From positions 1 through 64,000 of the forward strand of contig NAVB01000077.1 in NCBI GenBank assembly GCA_002179805.1: DNA of 64,000 nucleotides, written 5' to 3'. The notes beneath the pieces were generated by a model, which saw nothing but the letters and a program-made list of their open reading frames with translations, made no database searches and was not told where the DNA came from. Source of the DNA: Acanthamoeba lenticulata. Lineage: Eukaryota > Discosea > Longamoebia > Acanthamoebidae. This document shows, one piece after another, positions 41,901 through 50,878 of this stretch (its first letter is position 1; every line of letters begins with the position of its first letter). The position numbers were made by a program, and so were the translations under genes.

Positions 41901-43435
41901 TGCCACACGGTGATCGAAGCGACGTCATTTGTGATGGTCTCCACGTTGAAACCGACCGTGGGAATGGTGGTCGTGTTCATGCCTAGCTTCCAGCGGAACA
42001 GAAGCGAAGTCTTGCCGACTGCGTCGAGTCCCAGCATCAACGCGCGATTGTCGTCTGTCCCGCCCCGCCGTTTGTTTGTTGTGGGATGACAGATTTCGCT
42101 TCAGTGGTGGACACGACCGACGAGGAGGTCGTCAGGCGGGAACGCACCCATTTTGTTGTTGGGCCCAAAGTCGAGTAGTTTGGGATTATCGCGCAGGTCG
42201 AGCGATTGCAGCGGCATCTCTGCCCATATAAAAATGTGTGTGTGTGTGTATGTGGTTGATGAGAGGGTCGGCTGGCGATTGGAGGCGGAGATCCGCGGCA
42301 TGGAATGGAGTAAGAACGCACGGGCGAGGGCGGCCAGGCCATGGTGACTAACGTTGCACCAGCGAAGGGACAAGTATTCCAGCCGCGTAAGCCCTTGTTG
42401 ACGTTTAAATGGTTTGTTTGTTCAGCAATTATGGGTTAACAGTCTGCGCAGACCATCACATTCATCTCATCGAAGGAATGAAGAATAGTACCGGCAAGAG
42501 CCAAGAGGCCCTTATCGCCAATGGGCGTCTTTGTCAGGTCCAGTTCGCGCAGGTTCCTCATTTCTAGTGACATTTGATATTTCAATTAGTCCTTGATTTG
42601 TATTTTTTTTTTGGCTTTTTTTTGATTTATTTTCGTTTGTCGGTAGAGGTGGTGTACCAGCGAGAGAGCGCTTGACGAAAGTGAGCGGCAAGGTCGCGTA
42701 GGTCAGCGAGAGCGACACCAATGACTCTGCAAGGGGCCAGCTCGCTCCCGCTTCATCGTCATCTTTGCTGTCTGGTGCTATGATCACGACATGTCAATCA
42801 CACCTTGAGGACTCCCGAGTATGCGGAAGGTGTGACGCACCGGAGGACAGGTGCAGGCAGTCGAGACGCAGACGCTCAGGCGCCAGATTGGCCTGCGCCA
42901 GCTGCCACACCACGGCCGGCGAGGACCGCTCGCTGTGCCCCAGCTGGAGGCATGGCCGGAGGTCGAGCTCGCGGCACCGTCCGAACCAGGCCAGCACCTC
43001 GAGCCGCGCCCACCAGGCCTCTTCTTCCGTCAGATGCTGATGGTGGGTTTCTTGCAAGAGAGAACGAGGCAGACGAGCAAGCTCGCTGAAGACGAGCGGC
43101 CACAGTGTGTCGGTCTCCACTTCGGCTGGCAGGCGCTGCACGTCGGAGGGCGAGAAGCGCCAGCCGTGCGCGACCACAGCGCGTGCGCACAGGTTGGCCA
43201 GGCCTTTCGCATCATTCACATCGCTGCTGCTCATTGCCCTCTTGTTGCGCAAGCCTTGGCGCAAGGCCAGGTTGGTCACCAGCGGGGGCAATGCGGACCG
43301 TGCGCTGGAGGTGCGCTGGAGGTGCGCTGGAGGTCTCTGCTGTTCCCATGGGTGGTGCGTTCTTGGCTGGGCCTCCGTGGTATGGCGGTACTCTGTTATT
43401 TCCATGGGTGCGTCCAAGGCCTCAATCATCTCCAT
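38921..43435 (-). CDS. Tandem LRR-ARF-LRR-ARF GTPase protein
   Basis: About 20 exons from ATG 43433-43435 to TGA 38921-38923. After a helical N-terminus come leucine-rich repeats ([71 protein letters not shown]). ARF-type domain 1 follows: G1 GLDAVGKTS, switch I PTVGFN, G3 [15 protein letters not shown] (made by a GC-AG intron), [17 protein letters not shown]4 ANKQD, and helix [11 protein letters not shown]. The frame continues through an intron ending ccgacaacaacag into a second LRR set ([47 protein letters not shown]). ARF domain 2 then has [39 protein letters not shown] and CSAMDG. I see no start codon or polyadenylation signal between the halves, so I read one gene; two adjacent genes remain possible. 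No N-terminal ARF myristoylation site is available. Confidence 0.7.
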
Positions 43436-43681
43436 AATGGGTGTGGCTGCTTATTGCGGGCCGACGCCTTTCTTTGTCTTCGTTTCCCCAGTAGGCGGTT
43501 CAGTAAAAATCATCTATTTTCTGCAGTTTTTATTTTTCATTGCCTTATCTTTTTTGACGGGGGCAAATAATGAATTAAATTTTTTGCGCAATCCCTTTGG
43601 CGCAAGTTGTCTACCAAAAAAGATTTTTTATCTTTTCTTGTAAACAATGTTTCGCTTCTGCCACCTTACGCACCACCAGCA
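43436..43681. promoter_or_regulatory. Divergent promoter region
   Basis: 246 bp between the LRR-ARF gene (minus) and the F-box gene (plus), turning A/T-rich from about 43500 (tttatttttcattgcc, ttttttgacggggg, aaataatgaattaaattttttg). No canonical TATA box is clear. Confidence 0.45.
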
Positions 43682-44962
43682 ATGAAGAGGACACGCGAGG
43701 GGAAGGACGACGGAGACGCGGAGACGGAAACTCTCCCAGTTCCATTCCGTGACCTAAAGAGGAACCGCAGTGAAGAGGAAGAGCTCAGCCTGCCAAGCGA
43801 GCTGATGTGGGCCGTTCTGCGCCTGGTTGGCCCAGCCGACCTTGTGAGCGCCCACCAGGTGTGTCACTACTGGCGCAACTTCATGCTGTGGGCCGAGACC
43901 AGCTCTGATGCGGCTCCACTCCAACTGTGGCGCACTTGTTACTTCAACACTTGGCCTCCGCCACTCGTCCACCTCGCCGAAAAGGAAGCGACAGCCGCAG
44001 TGGATTGGAAGAAGGTGAGCCTTCAGCGTTTGGCTCTTGCCCGCCACGGTGCGTTGTCCTTCTTTCGTTTTGCGTTACAACAGGAACGAATCTTTTAAAG
44101 TGGCCAAAATGCAGACAATCCCCAAGTTCGTTTAGCCGAAGTCGAAGCTCTCCTTTGCGACGCCGCTCAACAAGCAGGAAGCATCAAGGACAGCGTTACG
44201 TACTCGCAATGCAGAACGCGTTATCTGCCCAGAGGTGTTGTGAGAAAGCCCAGCCCGGGCACCGTGCATTACGTGCAGGACGCGGTGAAGAAGGCAGACG
44301 CCATCATCACGTTCCTCAGTCGCGTCGCTGACCTGCGCAAGCACTTTACGTCTTTTGAAGAAATCCCCGAGCTCGTTCGTCAGCTTGCCAACCACATGTA
44401 CTACGAGGATCTTTTTTCCAAGTACGACGATGTTGAGGATGATGCTGGCGATGATGATCACCACTCACACCACCGTTGTGTATGGTGCCCTTGCGCATCA
44501 AGGGAAGAGGAGATTAGAAAGTACAACATGAAGCGCACGCATAAGGGCTCGATCGTGTTCTACAGTTTGGTGACTGGATTGCCGCTCAGGATGACAGCCA
44601 AGTGCTGGGCCGTGTACAGCTGCGAAGACAATGCCACTGTCGAATGGAAATGTACGCTCGCGTTGCTTTATTTGTGGACGTACGTCCTGACGTTCCCTTT
44701 GTCGCTGGTAGCTTTGGCGGGCCAGCTGGAGTGGGGCAAGCTTGTGGCCGATCAGGCGTACGAGGAAGAAAAGGGGCTCATTTATGACAAGGAAAGGCGT
44801 AAGCGCCGGGTTCGCGAGCATCTGGCGGCCTGCGAGAGCCTTCAGAAGTTCCTGTTTGGCCCCGACAACGCCAAACTCCTCACCTTGCCTGACTTGGTTC
44901 ACAAGTTCCTTCAGGTTGTGTTCATCGCCGGACCGGGAGGTTTCGGCCTTGCCGTGGCCTAG
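43682..44962 (+). CDS. F-box protein with one hydrophobic segment
   Basis: Two exons (intron about 44050-44114) from ATG 43682 to TAG 44960-44962, about 405 residues. A basic start (MKRTREGKD, DLKRNRSEEE) precedes an F-box: LSLPSELMWAVLRLVGPADL, VSAHQVCHYWRNFML. The remainder is helical with an acidic DDVEDDAGDDDHH stretch followed by HRCVWCPC (possible metal site). A strongly hydrophobic segment, LALLYLWTYVLTFPLSLVAL, could be a membrane helix or a buried core. It probably recruits substrates to an SCF complex, but the C-terminal part matches no known recognition domain. Convergent with the F-box/repeat gene, stops 115 bp apart. Confidence 0.7.
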
Positions 44963-45077
44963 CCGCGGCGTGGCGGAAGACGGTTAATTGCAATAAAAGG
45001 CAGGTTGCAGAAAGCAGACCGGAGGCGAAGTAGATCAAGTGGTGCAAGATATTTGTGCTGTGTATCGCCACCTGCTG

Positions 45078-46746
45078 CTACTTCCAGCCTGGGCAGCCGT
45101 TGGCACGCGCCCACTCGAGCACATCCAAGTGGCCTCCCAAGTTCGCTTGGTTGCGGGTCTCCTTGTCCCATGGGCAGCCATTGGCGCGCGCCCACTGGAT
45201 GATTGCCAGGTGACCTCTTAGCGCTGCCTCTGAGCAGGTGTTCTCGTCCCACGGGCAGCCATTTTCGTGTGCCCACTGGAGCACATCCAGGTGGCCTTCC
45301 CTGGCGGCCTCCGTGCAGGTGTTCTCATCCCACGGGCAGCCGTTGGCGTGCGCCCACTGAAGCACGTCCAAGTGGCCTCCTCTGGCCGCATGCAAGCAGG
45401 TGTCTTCGTCCCATGGGCAGCCGTTGGCATGTGCCCACTCAAGCACATCCAATAGACCTTCCTCAGCCACTCCACTGCAGAGGGTCTCGTCCCAGGGACA
45501 GTCGTTGGCTCGCGCCCACTGGAGCACGTCCAGGTGGCTGCCAAGAGCCGCGTTAGTGCAGATGCTCTCGTCCCACGGGCAGCCATTGGCCCGTGCCCAC
45601 TGGAGCACCGCCAAATGCCCGCCAGAGGCCGCAGCGCCGCAAGTGTTCTTGTCCCACGGGCAGCCGTTGGCACGCGCCCACTGGAGCACGTCCAGGTGGC
45701 CTTCTGAAGCCGCTTCGCTGCAGGTGGTCTCGTCCCACGGGCAGCCATTGGTGTGTGCCCACTGGAGCACATCCAGATGGCCTCCACTTGCTGCTTCGCT
45801 GCAGGTGGTCTCGTCCCACGGGCAGCCGTTGGCGTGTGCCCACTGGAGCACATCCAGGTGGCCTTTCCTGGCCGCCCAGGCACAGGTCTCTTCATCCCAT
45901 GGGCAGCCGTTGGCGTGCGCCCACTGAAGCATGTCCAAGTAGCCTCCTCTGGCCGCGTGCAAGCAGGTGTCTTCGTTCCACGGGCAGCCGTTGGCGTGTG
46001 CCCACTGGAGCACATCCAAGTGGCCTTCTGAAGCCGCTTCGCTGCAGAGGATCTCGTCCCAGGGACAGTCGTTGGCTCGCGCCCACTGGAGCACATCCAA
46101 GTGGTTGCCCATAGCCGCGCTAGCGCAAGTGCTCTCGTCCCACGGGCAGCCATTGGCCCGTGCCCACTGGAGCACCCCCAAATGCCCGCAGTAGGCCGCA
46201 GCGCTGCAAGTAGTCTCGTCCCATGGGCAGCTGTTGGCCTTCGCCCACTGGAGCACGTCCAGGTGGCCTCCTGCAGCCGCCTCACTGCAGGTGGTCTCAT
46301 CCCACGGGCAGCCGTTGGCACGCGCCCACTGGAGCACTGCCAAATGCTCACGTGAGGCCGCAGCGCTGCAGGTGGTCTCGTCCCACGGGCAGCCATTGGC
46401 CCGCGCCCACTGGAGCACAGCCAGATGGCCTCCTCTTGCTGCTTTGCTGCAGGTGGCCTCGTCCCACGGGCAGCCGTTGGCACGCGCCCACTGGAGCGTG
46501 TCCAGGTGGCCTTCTGAAGCCGCTTCGCTGCAGGCGGTCTCGTCCCACGGGCAGCCATTGGCCCGTGCCCACTGGAGCACAGCCAGATGGCCTCCTCTTG
46601 CTGCTTCGCTGCAGGTGGCCTCGTCCCACGGGCAGCCATTGGCTCGCGCCCACTGAAGCACGTCCAGGTGGCCTCCACCAGCAGCATCAGAGCAGGTGTA
46701 CTTGTCCCACGGGCACCCACTGGAGCGCGCCCACTGAAGCGTCGAC
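45078..46746 (-). repeat. 81-bp tandem repeat array, 21 units
   Basis: Twenty-one units of 81 bp, in frame throughout, each with the core 'gtgctccagtgggcgcgcgcc' type segment and 'tgcccgtgggacgag' ending. High GC and high unit identity leave long open frames in several other frames, which are shadows. Confidence 0.9.
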
Positions 46747-47063
46747 AGCCAGCCTTGGCCGGCCACTTGCGCCGCAAAATAGCTGAGGTGTGGAAGCTCG
46801 GTGGGTGGTTGGGCGACGCGAAGCAAGTGGCAGAGTGCATCATTCCACGTGCGGCACACGGCACGGCACGCGGGCAGGGTCAAGGGCTGCACAAACTGGA
46901 AGGTGAACTCGACGAGCTCCACCATGAGGTCACCCATGCCAACCACCACCTCCCCCGCCTCACTGACCAAAGCAGCAACCGCTGTCCCAGTGCCATGATA
47001 CTCGGGCGAGGCAAGGGACGAGTCCGTCTTGAGCTTTTTTCTCTCGGGCTCTTTGCTCTCCAT
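45078..47063 (-). CDS. F-box protein with 21 copies of a 27-aa HLDVLQWA repeat
   Basis: Intronless 661-residue gene. I start at ATG 47061-47063 (MESKEPERKKLKTDSS, NLS-like); the longer open frame upstream lacks an ATG. Residues about 45-85 form an F-box-like unit (GDLMVELVEFTFQFVQPLTL, PACRAVCRTWNDAL). After VAGQGWLSTLQWARSSGCPW come 20 more units of consensus GGHLDVLQWARANGCPWDET, TCSEAA, 27 residues (81 bp) each, to the stop at 45078-45080. The repeat is an ankyrin-like two-helix unit common in Acanthamoeba, other protists and amoeba-infecting giant viruses. F-box plus repeats suggests an SCF substrate adaptor whose repeats bind the target. Repeat units 7-11 resemble units 14-18, showing a seven-unit block duplication. 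Closest relatives in the window: 26629-27632 and the relic at 47265. Confidence 0.85.
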   Translation of the reverse strand: MESKEPERKKLKTDSSLASPEYHGTGTAVAALVSEAGEVVVGMGDLMVELVEFTFQFVQPLTLPACRAVCRTWNDALCHLLRVAQPPTELPHLSYFAAQVAGQGWLSTLQWARSSGCPWDKYTCSDAAGGGHLDVLQWARANGCPWDEATCSEAARGGHLAVLQWARANGCPWDETACSEAASEGHLDTLQWARANGCPWDEATCSKAARGGHLAVLQWARANGCPWDETTCSAAASREHLAVLQWARANGCPWDETTCSEAAAGGHLDVLQWAKANSCPWDETTCSAAAYCGHLGVLQWARANGCPWDESTCASAAMGNHLDVLQWARANDCPWDEILCSEAASEGHLDVLQWAHANGCPWNEDTCLHAARGGYLDMLQWAHANGCPWDEETCAWAARKGHLDVLQWAHANGCPWDETTCSEAASGGHLDVLQWAHTNGCPWDETTCSEAASEGHLDVLQWARANGCPWDKNTCGAAASGGHLAVLQWARANGCPWDESICTNAALGSHLDVLQWARANDCPWDETLCSGVAEEGLLDVLEWAHANGCPWDEDTCLHAARGGHLDVLQWAHANGCPWDENTCTEAAREGHLDVLQWAHENGCPWDENTCSEAALRGHLAIIQWARANGCPWDKETRNQANLGGHLDVLEWARANGCPGWK

Positions 47064-47264
47064 TTTGTTTGCTGATCTATGCCTTGCGTTTCTCAACAAC
47101 TAGTCCAAAAGAAAAAAGGCTCAACCTCTGTGATTGGAGTAACTTGTTTTCCAATTATTCTAAAAAGCGCTTCCAAAAAAAAAAACAAACAAACAAACAA
47201 ACAAGGAGAGTCAGAAAAAGGGCACATCTGCCCCAACTGCAAACACAGGTCGCTGCTGTTGATG

Positions 47265-47460
47265 CCAGTATTGTGGTTGGCATGGGCGACCTCATTGGTG
47301 GAGCTCTCGAGTTCATCTTCCCGTGGACAGTTGTTGGGACGAGACCCTCTGCGAAAGTGGTCGCGGCAGGCATCCGGACGTGCTCCAGTGGGCACACGCC
47401 AACGGCTGCGAGAGCACGTTCAGAGGCCGCCCAAGGAGGCCGCTCAACACTGGCAAAAAT
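47265..47460 (+). pseudogene. Inverted relic of the F-box/27-aa-repeat gene
   Basis: On the plus strand 'gttggcatgggcgacctc' and 'gagctctcgagttcatcttcc' match the F-box start of the adjacent minus-strand gene (GMGDLMVELVEFTFQ). Shortly after, 'tgggacgagaccctctgcg' and 'ccggacgtgctccagtgggcacacgcc', 'aacggctgc' match one repeat unit. Everything between (most of the F-box and the first units) is missing and the frames differ. It lies about 200 bp from the intact gene, head to head. Confidence 0.75.
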
Positions 47461-47841
47461 TATCTTCTTCATCTTCACCATGGATGCCGCCCAGGTGCCG
47501 CGAGCTAAGTGAGTAAGAGGCGATCTGATGGGCTCTCCTTGCGCAAAGGACCTGTGTGCAAGCAGAGCTTTAAAGTTGCATTCAAAGAAAAAAGTGCAAC
47601 CGTGTATGTACAAACGAACAAGCCAAAGCTTGCCCTCACACAGCCTTGTTGAAATTCTTGACATGAATCTGCGCCACCTCAATGGAGAGAAGGCGTGCGC
47701 CACAGGAGCACACAAAGGTTTGGCTCCACGGGTAGCGACCTGGCTGCGGTTGGCCCAACACATGAAGGTTTGCCCCTGCCGTGCCACGCCACAGGTGAGA
47801 AACTCTGGGGACAGGTGTTCACTGTGCAAGGAGGAGCGCAC

Positions 47842-48248
47842 CTTTGGCTTGTGTGGCTGCTTGTGCCTTTGTGGCTGTTGTGTCTGTTGTGGACGGCAGG
47901 TCGGGCACGTTCGTCACGGGCACCTGCCACTCCGTGGCCAGCACAGGATACTCGGAGAAGAGCCTGCTTGCTTCACTCTTATCTGCCAAGCGGAGCTCAG
48001 TGAGGCGGGCTCAGGAGCAAGACCCATGAGAAGTTGGACTTACCAGTGAGCTCGCGCACGTAGTTGCTGGGGAAGTAGCCGCTGCGGCCGTCTCGCGAGC
48101 TGACGCCGCCCCACCAGTTGTTGTTCCGCTTGACCACCTTGATGTAGTCGCCCTTGGTAAAGGAAAGCTCCTTGTCGTTTTGTCCCTGGAAATTGTACAA
48201 AGTGACACAAACGCTCACATACGCATCTGACCAGCCGTTGTCGCCCAT
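47842..48248 (-). CDS. SH3-domain protein (3' end unresolved)
   Basis: The ATG at 48246-48248 starts MGDNGWSDAYVSVCV, then a full SH3 domain: TLYNFQGQNDKELSFTKGDY, IKVVKRNNNWWGGVSS, GRSGYFPSNYVREL. ALYDY-type start, WW and the PSNY motif needed to bind proline-rich peptides are intact. A GTAAGT donor at 48043 and acceptor cttggcag near 47983 join in frame to DKSEASRLFSEYPVLATEWQ and a Thr/Ala-rich tail. That exon ends AAAG at 47842 before GTGCGC. Further coding may continue to about 47640 (EFLTCGVARQGQTF), but the splice would be only 37 nt and I could not fix the stop, so 47461-47841 holds at most its last exon. A small cytoskeletal or trafficking adaptor is likely. Confidence 0.75.
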
Positions 48249-48550
48249 GGTGTTTGTTGTCTTGCCTGTCTTGCGCTCTCACTTCTTCTCTTCTGCTTTG
48301 TCTGCCCAGCCTCGTTGTGTTTGAATTTTGTACTCTTAGTCGTCTAGCAGCCCACCGTTGCGCGGACACCACCCGTGTGTACAGGATGAAGTTGGCAAGC
48401 AACAAAGGCGTTGTTCTTTTTCTTCTCGGCTGTGACGTCACAAAGGAAATGTTGTGAAAAATAGTCGGGAAAACAGACTTTGTAGCCGCCGTTTCCACAA
48501 AGCGGGCGCCACGCGTGTGACGCAATACACCACGACCAAGGCGGACGTAC

Positions 48551-50671
48551 ATGGAACCGCACCAGAAGGTGGCAAGGAGAGGGGGCACATCAACCACCTC
48601 CGCCCTGGTATGTTGTCCTTCTAAAAGAGACAAATCAGGGATGGGACAAAAGATTCATTTCCTGTGCAGGCCTCGACTGATGCTGATGATGAGCAAGAAA
48701 CATCACCACCCCACGACCCTGAGCACCCGAACCACCAAGAAGTGAAGGGCAGCGAGGCCCTGGGAATGGTCGAGCGTGTGGTATCGGGCACGCTGGTCGA
48801 GCTCCGCCGGGCCGAGCGCGAGGTGGCCATGCGCGCCGAGCAACTCGACCTGCAGCTGCGCCTGGCCGCCCGCGTGTTTGAGCGTGACGTCGCACAGCTG
48901 CAGGCCCGCCACGAGTCCGACCAGGCGGCCCGTGCGCGTGCGGCCGACGCCCAATTGGTCGTGGCCCACACGTGGCTGGCCCACACCCTCGCCGCCCTGG
49001 CCGAGCGCCGACTCGAGGTCAAGGCCCTTCGCCACCAGCTCGAGCACCAACACCAGCAGCATCAGCAACCACAACAACAACATCAAAAGCATCAACGCCA
49101 TGGCGGCCAGGCCAGCGAGCAGGAGCAGCAGGCCCGGTTCTGGGACGTGCTCAAGTGGAACAAAGCCGGCGGGACCGGCAAGGGCGATGGCGGCCGGCAA
49201 CGAGCCTCGACCGAGGCCGAGCGCGAGCTGGCGCGGTGCCGGGCCGAGAACGAGCGCCTGCGGCTTCTGCTGCAGGCAGGAAATCCAGGCGGGAGGACGC
49301 CAGCGCCGACGACGGCTACGACGACAAAGATGACGGCAGAGGAGGAGGCAGAGTGGGCGCGGGACTACTCGGCACGCGAGGACGCCCTCGAGCAGATCAA
49401 GTCCGATCGGCTCGTCATGTCCTTTCTCCACGCGCGGGTACGCTACACTTGCACGCACACGCACGAACATGAACAACCATGATGAGGCATTGACCGGATG
49501 AGGGCGCAGGTGGGCGAGCTGGAGCGCCAGGCCACTGCGGAGCACGAACAGCGCCAAGAGGCCGAGAAGCGCGCCGCCACGGCCGAAGCCGAGAACGAAG
49601 TGCTTCGGCGTCGCGTGGCCGAGCTCGACGGCCAATTGCTGGCCACAATAACGGCCTCAGCATCGGGCGGCGGCGGAGGAGCCAACTCGAACGAGCTGCT
49701 GGCGGCCGTCCACGAGCGGGACCGCCAGCTCCAGACACTCCGCCAAGGTTCTTTTTGTCATGTCGATTTTATTTTTAATTATCATATTTTCTTTTGAAAT
49801 AGTTTTTTTTAATGGTAAATGTCCATGCAGGCTACGCACAGCTGCGCGTGAAGAAGGACATTCTGGTGAACGAAGTCAAGAAGCTGCAAGCTGACGTCGC
49901 CCGACTGGGCCGTGAGAACGGTTCTCGCTCTCCCCCTCGCCTCCGCCAGCGCCGTGAGACCTCATCCGTCTGATCCTCGCCGCTGCAGACCAGCAAAAGC
50001 TGGACCTGCAGTTCCTGCGGGCCCAGGAGGAGACCGCCCAGAAGACCGCCTCGCGGGAGGAGTGCGAGGCTGCGTCGGTCATGCTCGAGGTGGACGACTT
50101 GCGTCGGGCGCTGGAGGAGACCGCGCTGGAGAAGATCAATGCCCGGCTCATTGACCAGCGGCGCAAGGCCAGAGAAGAGACCAAACACAATTTTGAACAA
50201 CACAAACACAAGGAAGCTGCAGGGGACGATGATGGTGACGCTGACGGTCGCAAGGACGTCGAGTGGCCAGAGCCTGCAGAGTTGATGGAGCTGAGCAACC
50301 AGCAGCTGGCCGACCTCCTGGCCGACATCACTGCCCGACGGGCAGCGCTGACGGACGAGGCCGAGCGCGAGGCGCAACAGCAGCAGCGATGGCAGAAGGA
50401 GGGGCCTGTGGACGAAGGGCCGGCGGCACAGCGCCTGGCCGCCGAGCGACGCCACAAGCGAGCAATACGAGAGCACTTCCTTGACCTCTTGGCCGACCTG
50501 TGCACCCTCCGGATCCAGCTACTCGCCTTTGGGTGAGTGTCCTTTTTCTTCTTTCGCTTGTGTGCTGTTGTGACTCACCAGCATCTTTCACCACTGGCCA
50601 GAGAGCGTCTGTTGGCCCACGCCCAGCACCAAGAGGACCAAAGCCACAAGTTTGTTTGGATTGAGCCATGA
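48551..50671 (+). CDS. Long coiled-coil protein
   Basis: Six exons. ATG 48551 (MEPHQKVARRGG) splices at 48608 to ASTDADDEQETSPPH. Almost everything after is heptad-patterned and charged: MVERVVSGTLVELRRAEREV, ELARCRAENERLRLLLQAG, QVGELERQATAEHEQRQEAE, EVLRRRVAELDGQLLATI, DILVNEVKKLQADVARLGRE, KLDLQFLRAQEETAQKTASR. A His/Gln-rich insert (about 49045-49105) and an acidic DDDGDADGRKDVEWPEP block interrupt it. The last exon (from about 50604) ends HKFVWIEP, stop 50669-50671. It is probably a structural or scaffold protein of cytoskeleton or centrosome-like bodies; I see no head domain that would name it. Confidence 0.7.
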
Positions 50672-50878
50672 GTTGAGGCGCATGAAGCATTGCCATACCA
50701 CGTGCGTTCTGTTGCTCGCCCACACTCCAAGCTGGATGAAATGGATGCAAGAGAAAAACAAGCATAAGAGCTCACATGTTTTGTAGATTAAAAAAACGTG
50801 TGCAAAAAGGCAAACAAATTACAAAATTGGGTGTGGAGAAGGAGAAAGGAGGGGTAGAGAGAGTCCAGGGTGAGCCTC

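Noticed and set aside
45200..46864. Very long open frames in other frames across the repeat array
   Set aside because: They arise because the 81-bp GC-rich unit is stop-free in several frames; only the frame with the F-box and the HLDVLQWA pattern has a sensible N-terminus.
45078..47460. Insertion from an amoeba-infecting giant virus
   Set aside because: The F-box plus 27-aa repeat type is shared with giant viruses, and the intact gene is intronless. But no capsid, polymerase or other viral gene is nearby, flanking genes are spliced host genes, and repeat relics are scattered. Ancient exchange remains possible but is not shown.
47528..48049. Plus-strand Cys-rich frame (CLCLCGCCVCC)
   Set aside because: It is antisense to the supported SH3 exon; the Cys run mirrors a Thr/Ala/Gln-coding stretch on the other strand.
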